12,285 nt of DNA, taken from NCBI GenBank assembly GCA_030428695.1, contig JAUIEM010000306.1:1-12285 (forward strand), written 5' to 3'. Positions 7,349 through 12,285 of the stretch are shown here, in pieces. This DNA comes from a bacterium. Its GTDB lineage: Bacteria; Planctomycetota; J058; JAJDCP01. Numbering within the stretch: the first letter of the stretch is position 1; every line of letters begins with the position of its first letter. The translations under genes and the position numbers were made by a program. Under the pieces are notes generated by a model. The model did no database searches. It was not told the DNA's origin and saw only the letters and a program-made list of their open reading frames with translations.

Positions 7349-8938
7349 ATGATCGAATCCGACTTCCTGGTCCTCGGCAGTGGCATCGCGGGCCTGACCT
7401 ACGCGCTCAAGGTCGCCGACCACGGCTCGGTGCGGGTCGTGACCAAGCGCCGCCTGCTCGACGCCGCGACCACCTGGGCCCAGGGCGGCATCGCGGCGGT
7501 CACCGAGCCGGCGCGGGAGAGCTTCGATTCCCACGTCGCCGACACCCTGGTCGCGGGCGCCGGGCTGTGCCACGAGAGCGTCGTGCGCCACGTCGTCGAG
7601 CACGGGCCGGCGGCGATCGAGTTCCTCGTCGATATCGGCGTGAAGTTCACGAGCGAAGAGGACGGCAGCTTCGATCTGACCCGCGAGGGCGGCCACTCCG
7701 AGCGCCGCATCCTGCACGCCAAGGACGCGACCGGCCGCGAGATCGCGCAGGCCCTGGTCGCCGCCGTGCGGGCCCACCCGAACATCGAGCTGTGCGAGCG
7801 GCACATCGCGATCGACTTCCTGACCGACCAGAAGATCCGCCCGCTGCTGCCCGGCAGCAGGCCGACCTGCCTCGGCGCCTACGTGCTCGACATCGACGGG
7901 CAGACGGTGCAGACGATGTGCGCGAAGATCACCTTTCTCGCGACCGGCGGCGCCGGCAAGGTCTACCTGTACACCAGCAACCCCGACACCGCGAGCGGGG
8001 ACGGCGTAGCGATGGCGCGCCGCGCGGGCTGCCGGGTGTCGGGCATGGAGTTCTTCCAGTTCCATCCGACCTGCCTCTACCACCCCCAGGCGAAGTCCTT
8101 CCTGATCTCCGAGGCCGTCCGTGGCGAGGGCGGGATCCTGCGGCTCGAGGACGGCACACCCTTCATGCAGGATGTCCATCCGCTCAAGGATCTCGCGCCG
8201 CGCGATATCGTCGCCCGCGCCATCGACCGCGAGATCAAGCGCTCCGGCGCGGACTGCGTGTATCTCGACGCGACCGGCATCGACCCCGACGAGCTGTGCG
8301 AGCGCTTCCCGACCATCGTCGCGCGCTGCCGCAAATTCGGCATCGACCCCGTCAGCGAGCCGATCCCGGTCGTGCCGGCGGCCCACTACACCTGCGGCGG
8401 GGTCGTGACCAACGCCCGGGCCGAGACCGACCTGCACAACCTCTACGCGGCCGGCGAGGTGGCCTGGACCGGGCTGCACGGCGCGAACCGGCTCGCGTCC
8501 AACTCCCTGCTCGAGGGCGCGGTGCTCGCGACGACCGCGGCGGAAGAGAGCGTGCGGGCGCTCGCCGAGCGCGAATTCGAGGAGCGGCCCACGATCCCCG
8601 GGTGGACGTCTACCGGCACGACCTCGGCGGACGAGAACCTGTTGATCAACGTCACCTGGCACGAGGTGCGCTGGACGATGTGGAACTTCGTCGGCATCGT
8701 GCGCTCCGACAAGCGCCTCGAGCGGGCGCTGCGGCGCATCGAGAACCTCAACCACGAGATCGACAGCTACTACTGGGGTCGCGAGATCAGCAGCGAGGTC
8801 GTCGAGCTGCGCAACCTCGCCCACGTCGCGCTCCTGATCATCCGCGCCGCCCGGCAGCGCAGGGAGAGCCGGGGGCTCCACTACACGGTCGATCACCCGG
8901 AGCCGAACGAGCGCTGGATCCGGGACATCTACCTGTAG
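7349..8938 (+). CDS. nadB: L-aspartate oxidase (quinolinate synthase B protein)
   Basis: A 529-residue FAD enzyme that oxidises L-aspartate to iminoaspartate, the first step of de novo NAD synthesis; NadA condenses the product to quinolinate. The cofactor fold opens with LGSGIAG (9-15); TWAQGGIAA (42-50) follows. Catalytic regions are GGHSERR (114-120), QFHPT (237-241), RGEGG (258-262), R290 in DIVARAIDREI, HYTCGG (346-351) and GLHGANRLASNSLLEG (375-390). These correspond to E. coli NadB H244, R290 and H351. Length is close to the 540 residues of the E. coli enzyme. The C-terminal helical domain is complete. The ATG at 7349 has GGGAG seven bases upstream. nadA and nadC are not in the window. 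Twelve bases separate it from the next gene, suggesting an operon. Succinate dehydrogenase and fumarate reductase flavoproteins are related, but the active-site spacing and length favour NadB. Confidence 0.96.
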   Translation: MIESDFLVLGSGIAGLTYALKVADHGSVRVVTKRRLLDAATTWAQGGIAAVTEPARESFDSHVADTLVAGAGLCHESVVRHVVEHGPAAIEFLVDIGVKFTSEEDGSFDLTREGGHSERRILHAKDATGREIAQALVAAVRAHPNIELCERHIAIDFLTDQKIRPLLPGSRPTCLGAYVLDIDGQTVQTMCAKITFLATGGAGKVYLYTSNPDTASGDGVAMARRAGCRVSGMEFFQFHPTCLYHPQAKSFLISEAVRGEGGILRLEDGTPFMQDVHPLKDLAPRDIVARAIDREIKRSGADCVYLDATGIDPDELCERFPTIVARCRKFGIDPVSEPIPVVPAAHYTCGGVVTNARAETDLHNLYAAGEVAWTGLHGANRLASNSLLEGAVLATTAAEESVRALAEREFEERPTIPGWTSTGTTSADENLLINVTWHEVRWTMWNFVGIVRSDKRLERALRRIENLNHEIDSYYWGREISSEVVELRNLAHVALLIIRAARQRRESRGLHYTVDHPEPNERWIRDIYL

Positions 8939-8950
8939 CGGGAGGCGAAC

Positions 8951-9229
8951 GTGGCGGCATCTCCGCGGCGGCTGTCCTGGCCCTGGCGCCTCCTTCACTG
9001 GGCGCTGATCCTCAACTTCCTCGTGCAGATGGGCTACGCCGCGTTCATGGTGTTCGTCGTCTGGGCGCCGGAGGGGGTCGACGGGCCGTTGTGGGAAGCG
9101 GCGCGGGAGGTTCCCTTCGAGCACATGGTCACCCGCCGCCTGTACGCCCTGGAGTTCTGGGTCGCGACCGGGGCCCTCGCGATCTACCTCGCCCTGACCG
9201 AGATCGCGCCGCGCCGGCGCGCGGGCTGA
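8951..9229 (+). CDS. Small two-helix membrane protein, nadB operon
   Basis: A 92-residue protein I cannot name. It starts at GTG 8951 behind GGGAGG (5-base spacing), 12 bases after nadB. Two hydrophobic segments (about 14-38 and 66-84) flank a loop of roughly 28 residues with a well-defined sequence (WAPEGVDGPLWEAAREVPFEHMVTRR). The His in LLHW and the His/Arg-rich second-helix entrance (HMVTRRLY) recall haem- or quinone-binding small subunits, but no diagnostic ligand pattern is complete. Its stop overlaps the ATG of the next gene (TGATG). Position next to a flavin oxidase that can pass electrons to quinone makes a membrane-anchoring or electron-transfer role conceivable; that is speculation from context. 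Confidence 0.75.
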   Translation: MAASPRRLSWPWRLLHWALILNFLVQMGYAAFMVFVVWAPEGVDGPLWEAAREVPFEHMVTRRLYALEFWVATGALAIYLALTEIAPRRRAG

Positions 9230-9930
9230 TGTTCGACGAGATCCGGCTGCGCAGCGCCGATCCCGCGGGCAGCGCGGCCTTCCTGCGCCACCTCGGCTTC
9301 GCTGGAGAGGACGCGCTGCGCGTCGGTGGGCAGGGTCCGTGTGTGCGGCTCGAGCCCGGCAGCGGACGCCCGCCGGCGGACGGGGTGTTCTGGAAGCTCG
9401 GGCTGACGGTGCCGGCGCTCGAGCCGCGGGTCGCGGCCCTACGGGCGGCGGGCGTCGAGGTCGGCAGCCCCGGGCAGCTCGAGGGCGTCGGCTACCTGTG
9501 CCACGCCCGCGGCCCGGGCGGGCTGACGGTCGAGCTGCTGCAGCAGACCTTCCGGGGCCGGCCGGCGCGGCCGGGGGCCGAGGCCGTGCTCGCCCACATC
9601 ACCCTGCGAGTCGCCGACCTCGCGGCCAGCCTCGCGTTCTACACCGGGCTGGGCCTGCACGAGCTCGCGCGGGTCGCGGTGCCGGCCCGCGACCTCCTGC
9701 TCGTGTTCCTCGCCTTCCGCGCCGAGCAGCTGCCGCCGGGCACGGTGCGCGCCCAGCGGGAGTGGCTGTGGCAGCGGCCGTACCCCTGCCTCGAGCTCGT
9801 CCACCGGCCGGGCCTGCGACCCGCGGGGCTCCTGGACGGGGAGGCGGGCCTGGCAGGCCTGTGCGTGACGGACGCCGGTGCGCCGGGGCGGCGCGTCGAT
9901 CCGGACGGGGTGCCCGTGCTCGTCGGGTAG
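9229..9930 (+). CDS. VOC-family (glyoxalase/bleomycin-resistance-like) protein with two modules
   Basis: A 233-residue protein of the vicinal-oxygen-chelate superfamily, translationally coupled to the preceding gene through a one-base TGATG overlap. Module one (about 2-107) has IRLRSADPAGSAAFLRHLGF, then KLGLTVPALEPRVAALRAAGVEV and GGLTVELLQQ. Module two begins at AHITLRVADLAASLAFYTGLGL (122-143), with E189 in CLELVH. Its last part is short: the usual helix and linker before the closing strand are nearly absent, and the protein ends RRVDPDGVPVLVG. The metal-binding set (His/Glu at strand starts) is only partly present (H123, E102, E189), so a metalloenzyme cannot be assumed. The reaction is unknown: members include glyoxalase I, ring-cleaving dioxygenases, epimerases and antibiotic-binding proteins. 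It ends two bases from the stop of the converging acyl-CoA-binding gene. Confidence 0.85.
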   Translation: MFDEIRLRSADPAGSAAFLRHLGFAGEDALRVGGQGPCVRLEPGSGRPPADGVFWKLGLTVPALEPRVAALRAAGVEVGSPGQLEGVGYLCHARGPGGLTVELLQQTFRGRPARPGAEAVLAHITLRVADLAASLAFYTGLGLHELARVAVPARDLLLVFLAFRAEQLPPGTVRAQREWLWQRPYPCLELVHRPGLRPAGLLDGEAGLAGLCVTDAGAPGRRVDPDGVPVLVG

Positions 9931-9932
9931 GC

Positions 9933-10187
9933 TCAGCCGACCAGCTTGTCGACGAGCTGCACGTAGGCTTCCATCGCGCCGTCGGCGGACATGCCCTTGC
10001 GCTTGCTCCAGGCGTCGTACTTCGCCCGGCCCTTGAGGTCGAACATGCCCGGGCGCTTGCCGCTCGCGTCCCCGGCGGTGGCCTGCTTGTACAGGCTGTA
10101 GAGGTCGAGCAGCGTGTTGTTGTCGGGGGCCTTGGAGAGGGTCTTGACGCGCTTCTGGGCGTCCTCGAACTGTTCCTTGAGGGCCAT
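9933..10187 (-). CDS. Acyl-CoA-binding protein (ACBP)
   Basis: An 84-residue four-helix protein that binds long-chain acyl-CoA thioesters in the cytoplasm, buffering and carrying them to lipid enzymes. The family block YSLYKQATAGD (30-40), RPGMFDLKGRAKYDAW (45-60) and KGMSADGAMEAYV (64-76) is intact. Residues matching the bovine ligand contacts are all kept: Y30 (Y28), K34 (K32), K56 (K54) and Y75 (Y73). The second methionine of the open frame is chosen as start (10185-10187), because AGGAG lies six bases before it and the protein then begins where the family does. It has its own promoter (10215-10243). ACBPs are universal in eukaryotes and patchy in bacteria, so acquisition by transfer is possible, though base composition matches the neighbours. 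Other lipid genes are not adjacent. Confidence 0.95.
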   Translation of the reverse strand: MALKEQFEDAQKRVKTLSKAPDNNTLLDLYSLYKQATAGDASGKRPGMFDLKGRAKYDAWSKRKGMSADGAMEAYVQLVDKLVG

Positions 10188-10214
10188 GTGTCGCTCCTGG
10201 CTGGGAATGGGCAC

Positions 10215-10243
10215 ACTCTAGGGCTCGAGGCACGCGCGGTCAA
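10215..10243 (-). promoter_or_regulatory. Sigma-70-type promoter of the ACBP gene
   Basis: Read on the minus strand: TTGACC (10238-10243, 5 of 6 with TTGACA), exactly 17 bases, then TAGAGT (10215-10220, 4 of 6 with TATAAT). A start near 10208 gives a leader of about 20 bases holding the AGGAG site. Confidence 0.6.
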
Positions 10244-10278
10244 GCGGGCGTCCCAGGATGAGACGCATCGACGTCACG

Positions 10279-10318
10279 GGTGACAAAAAGTCCGGATCGG
10301 GGTGACAATTTGCCGGAC
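10279..10318. repeat. Direct repeat GGTGACAA...CCGGA, 22-bp period
   Basis: GGTGACAA begins at 10279 and again at 10301, each followed 3-5 bases later by CCGGA. The distance of 22 bp is about two helix turns. The first copy also forms an inverted pair GTCAC-GG-GTGAC (10273-10284), and GTCCGG/CCGGAC (10290-10295, 10313-10318) are complementary. It could be a tandem regulator site, or the end of a vanished insertion sequence of the kind with repeated subterminal TGACA boxes. Confidence 0.5.
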
Positions 10319-10490
10319 CGTGTGCCTTCCCGCGGCACCGTCGCTTGCTGCACGAGCGCAGGGGAGGGGCGGTCAGGGCCCGGGCTTCCGCGGTCACGGC
10401 TCATTTTCGTCTCGCAACGTCCTACATGCCTGGCCACCGGCACCCGATTTGCATACTCTTCCCGTGAGCGTCACTGCGGAGGACGTGATC

Positions 10491-10670
10491 ATGCGGTTCG
10501 AAACGAAGTGGGCCCTTTCGGAGCTGGGTGAGCGACTCGATCCCTTCATCATCGAGGAGGCGATCACCTCTGGCGACCTGACCGCCCGGAAGCAGGCCCG
10601 CGAGAGCCTCTCCGAGCTCCAGGAGCCGCAGGCCACCCGCACTTTGATCGGGCGTCTGCGCCTGATCTGA
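10491..10670 (+). CDS. Putative 59-residue small protein
   Basis: Starts at ATG 10491, eight bases after a GGAGG (10478-10482); an in-frame GTG at 10485 is too close to that site. The product, MRFETKWALSELGERLDPF and on to a basic RLRLI end, is soluble, helical and charged (repeated E/R/K), with no signal peptide or membrane segment. The ARKQARESLSELQEPQATRTLIGRL part looks like an amphipathic helix pair. I recognise no family. Support for reality: a good ribosome-binding site, typical third-position G/C bias and a palindromic terminator 50-70 bases downstream. It stands alone, facing the methyltransferase gene. It could also be a degraded remnant of a longer helical-repeat protein. Confidence 0.5.
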   Translation: MRFETKWALSELGERLDPFIIEEAITSGDLTARKQARESLSELQEPQATRTLIGRLRLI

Positions 10671-10718
10671 GACCTGTCGTTTTTCGGCACGTGTAAAGCC
10701 GAGCTTACGTTCGTCATG

Positions 10719-10746
10719 CGCGGGGCATGCCCCGCGTTTCCTGTTT
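10719..10746 (+). terminator. 18-bp palindrome CGCGGGGCATGCCCCGCG followed by T-rich tail
   Basis: A perfect palindrome at 10719-10736 followed by TTTCCTGTTT (10737-10746), so it can end transcription of the rightward small gene. The minus-strand side lacks a T-run, so termination of the leftward methyltransferase operon here would be weaker. The hairpin loop would have to open the central base pairs. A second imperfect stem (GTAAAGC/GCTTAC, 10692-10709) lies just upstream. Confidence 0.6.
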
Positions 10747-10750
10747 AAAG

Positions 10751-11347
10751 TCAAGCCCGTGCAAGCCTGTGCAGCACAACCCGGCCCGCGAGCGGCCGGC
10801 TCTCGACCCGCCAGCCGTCCAGCGCGGCGAAGAAGGCGCGCGATGGCGGCCGGTCGGGGTCGGCCAGCCAGATCTGCGCGTCCGCTGCGGCGGTCTGGCT
10901 CAGGGCCGCGCGCAGGGCCGCGTGCTGCTCGACCTCGTAGAGCAGATCCGCGCCCACGATACTGGCGAAGCGCCGCGGGGCCGGCTCTCCCCAGCGGTAG
11001 CGGCGGGTCTGCAAGGTCAGGCCGTTGCGCCGCGCGCTCTCCTCGACGAGCTGCAGGCATACGGCGGAGGCGTCGGTCGCCGTGACCTCGTGGCCGGTCG
11101 CGGCGAGGACGAGGGCGGTCAGGCCGAGCCCGGTGCCGAGGTCGAGGACGGGACCACGGAGCTCGGGCGGATCTTCGACGAGCAGCCGGGCGAAGGCGAG
11201 GGCGCTCGGCCACAGCTCGCTCCAGTAGGCGTCCTCCGCCTCGAGGAAGGCCTCGAAGACCGCCTCCTTGTCCGCGGGCACGACCAGCCGCAGGCAGAGG
11301 TCGCCGCAGGCGATCAGCTCCTCCCGGACCGGGAAAGGAAGCTCCAT
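10751..11347 (-). CDS. Class I SAM-dependent methyltransferase, Methyltransf_16/ETFB-KMT-like
   Basis: A 198-residue Rossmann methyltransferase. The SAM-binding motif I is VLDLGTGLGLTALVLA (67-82), the acidic ribose contact is D92 in VTATDAS, and the later strand is ASIVGADLLYE (128-138). A preceding YWSELWPSALAFARLL (41-56) and a following LADPDRPPSRAFF (161-173) are hallmarks of the METTL-type protein-lysine methyltransferase group (FAM86/METTL20, Methyltransf_16). METTL20 homologues modify electron-transfer flavoprotein beta; here the substrate is not shown. The ATG at 11345-11347 overlaps the stop of the ABC ATPase gene by one base (TGATG), so translation is coupled and no separate ribosome-binding site is needed. 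Nothing in the sequence links it to transport. Group assignment is moderate, methyltransferase fold strong. Confidence 0.88.
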   Translation of the reverse strand: MELPFPVREELIACGDLCLRLVVPADKEAVFEAFLEAEDAYWSELWPSALAFARLLVEDPPELRGPVLDLGTGLGLTALVLAATGHEVTATDASAVCLQLVEESARRNGLTLQTRRYRWGEPAPRRFASIVGADLLYEVEQHAALRAALSQTAAADAQIWLADPDRPPSRAFFAALDGWRVESRPLAGRVVLHRLARA

Positions 11348-12045
11348 CAGTCGCTGGAGATCGAGACGGGCCGCTCGACGACGCGGCCGTCCTTCATATG
11401 GAACACCGCGTCGCCGTCCTGGATGTGCGTGAGGTCGTGGGTGACGACGACGACGGTGCGGCCGTCCTGGCCGCTCAGCCGCCGGATCTCCTTCATGATC
11501 AGCGCCCCCGTCGTCGAGTCGAGCTCGCCGGTCGGCTCGTCGGCGAGGATCACCGGCGCGTCGTAGACCAGCGCCCGGGCGATCGACACCCGCTGGCACT
11601 CGCCGCCGGACAGCTCGTTGGGGCGGTGACCGACGCGCTCGGCGAGGCCGAACATCTCGAGCAGGCTGAGCGCGCGCTCGCGGTGGGCGTTGGTCGTGCC
11701 CTCCGGCACGGTCGGCAGGAGCACGTTCTCGAGGGCGGTCAGCGTCGAGAGCAGGTGGAACTGCTGGAAGACGAAGCCGACCTTGTGCCGGCGGAAGCGC
11801 GACAGCGCGGCGTCGTCGAGGCTGGTCAGGTCGCGCTGATCGTGCACGACCTTGCCCGCCGTCGGGCGGTCGAGCCCGCCGGCGAGGTGCAGCAGCGTCG
11901 ATTTGCCGCTGCCGGAGGGACCGACCATGAAGGTCAACCGGCCGCCTTCGATCTCGAGGCTGACCTGATCGACCGCGTGGACCTCGTTGGTGCCGCGGCG
12001 GTAGGTCTTGGAGACGTTCTCGAAACGGATCACTGCGAACGGCAA
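11347..12045 (-). CDS. LolD/MacB-type ABC transporter ATP-binding protein
   Basis: A 232-residue ATPase subunit that would drive a FtsX-fold permease at the inner membrane. Walker A GPSGSGKST (42-50), Q-loop Q94 (FVFQQFHLL), signature LSGGE (145-149), Walker B VILADEP (165-171) and switch H203 are intact. The residue after LSGGE is Cys where Gln is usual. The family is LolD/MacB/FtsE-like rather than NosF-like by the LSGGE-QRVSIARAL and DEPTGELDS patterns. The start is uncertain: TTG at 12043-12045 gives MPFAVIRFENV, GTG at 12031-12033 gives MIRFENV. Neither has a Shine-Dalgarno, suggesting that upstream sequence has been exchanged. No permease or periplasmic partner follows; the next gene is the coupled methyltransferase. 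The opposite-strand nosD-like frame overlaps its first 41 bases. Confidence 0.93.
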   Translation of the reverse strand: MPFAVIRFENVSKTYRRGTNEVHAVDQVSLEIEGGRLTFMVGPSGSGKSTLLHLAGGLDRPTAGKVVHDQRDLTSLDDAALSRFRRHKVGFVFQQFHLLSTLTALENVLLPTVPEGTTNAHRERALSLLEMFGLAERVGHRPNELSGGECQRVSIARALVYDAPVILADEPTGELDSTTGALIMKEIRRLSGQDGRTVVVVTHDLTHIQDGDAVFHMKDGRVVERPVSISSD

Positions 12046-12285
12046 TACACTCTACAATAACACGACACACGGAATTTTGCTGACGCAGGTGACCCGAAGC
12101 GAGGCCTCGAGGAACGTGATCATCGGCAACAGCAAGGGGATCTTCGTCTACAACTCGCTCTACAACTCGATTGAGAGCAACCTGATTGCCCGAAACAACC
12201 TGGGGATGCACTACTGGGGAGGCTCGGAGGACAATCAAGTCGCCGACAACTCGTTCGTTGGGAATGAAATTCAGGTGAAGTTCGT
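12005..12285 (+). CDS. nosD: NosD-like periplasmic beta-helix protein, fragment lacking its 5' part and cut by the window edge
   Basis: The plus-strand frame is open from 12005 (after a TAG at 12002) to the window end. From about 12029 it reads as a right-handed beta-helix with repeated N-x-x-x-x-N turns: NTLYNNTTHGILL, SRNVIIGNSKGIFVYNSLYNSI and so on. It ends with DNSFVGNEIQVKFV, which closely resembles the C-terminal NSFVGNRTQVKYV of NosD, the periplasmic protein needed for copper-site maturation of nitrous-oxide reductase. A full NosD has a signal peptide and some 200-300 residues before this part; they are missing, and there is no credible start codon with a ribosome-binding site. G+C of 12046-12285 is about 52% by my count, and codons such as ATT, AAT, CAA and GTT appear that are rare in the neighbours. 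Either a rearranged pseudogene or an assembly join. Confidence 0.65.

Larger units (their letters stand above)
10188..10490. other. 303-bp intergenic region
   Basis: No gene is supported here. It holds the leftward ACBP promoter (10215-10243), the duplicated GGTGACAA motif (10279-10318), a small hairpin GTGCC-N7-GGCAC (10322-10338) and the ribosome-binding site of the rightward small gene (GGAGG, 10478-10482). Frames open across it lack ribosome-binding sites and use atypical residues (many Cys, Arg, Pro). Confidence 0.6.

Noticed and set aside
5984..9124. Minus-strand frame open for 1046 codons through the glycosyltransferase and antisense to nadB
   Set aside because: Only the 5984-7111 part has a family signature; the rest mirrors nadB codon bias in high-GC DNA. 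Not a fusion protein.
10302..10490. Upstream extension of the 59-residue gene to an ATG at 10302
   Set aside because: The added 63 residues are Cys/Arg/Pro rich and lack a ribosome site, whereas GGAGG correctly precedes ATG 10491.

Overview
High-GC bacterial DNA (about two thirds G+C over most of its length, by eye) with tightly packed genes, Shine-Dalgarno-led ATG/GTG starts and several stop/start overlaps. A GroEL-type chaperonin, an L-aspartate oxidase, a eukaryotic-style acyl-CoA-binding protein, an OmpR/sensor-kinase pair and a NosD-like fragment would fit an environmental Acidobacteriota or deltaproteobacterial-type genome, but no marker here fixes the phylum. Nothing indicates phage, plasmid or CRISPR content.

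Layout. (1) 1-2796, minus strand: the first 270 codons of a GroEL homologue, running off the left edge, behind a 189-bp leader rich in repeats. Upstream of it is an exported 598-residue protein that looks like three enzyme folds in series, at least two of them apparently without catalytic residues. (2) 2939-5757, plus strand: an overlapping response regulator/histidine kinase pair, divergent from the 598-residue gene, then a two-helix membrane protein of unknown role. (3) 5757-6002: a fold-back element with 17-bp perfect terminal inverted repeats and three internal hairpins. It spans the converging gene ends and supplies the last codons of the next gene. (4) 5984-7111, minus strand: a GT4 glycosyltransferase. 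(5) 7112-7348: the divergent spacer with a GATCG/GAATCG short tandem repeat. (6) 7349-9930, plus strand: nadB, a small two-helix membrane protein and a two-module VOC protein, packed as an operon. (7) 9933-10187, minus strand: an acyl-CoA-binding protein with a good sigma-70-type promoter. (8) 10188-10750: mostly non-coding DNA with a duplicated GGTGACAA motif, a probable 59-residue small protein and an 18-bp palindromic terminator. (9) 10751-12045, minus strand: a LolD/MacB-type ABC ATPase overlapping a class I methyltransferase, with no permease gene. (10) 12005-12285, plus strand: the C-terminal part of a NosD-like beta-helix protein, lacking its 5' part and abutting the ABC gene head to head, with a drop to about 52% G+C. 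This may be a rearrangement or an assembly junction.

Working together: the regulator and kinase form one signalling unit, and nadB probably drives its two downstream genes. The ABC ATPase and methyltransferase are co-translated. The remaining genes are housekeeping or accessory functions with no common pathway visible. I see no complete new defence or biosynthetic system. The least explained items are the fold-back element, the triple-fold exported protein, the repeat-rich groEL leader and the nosD/ABC junction.
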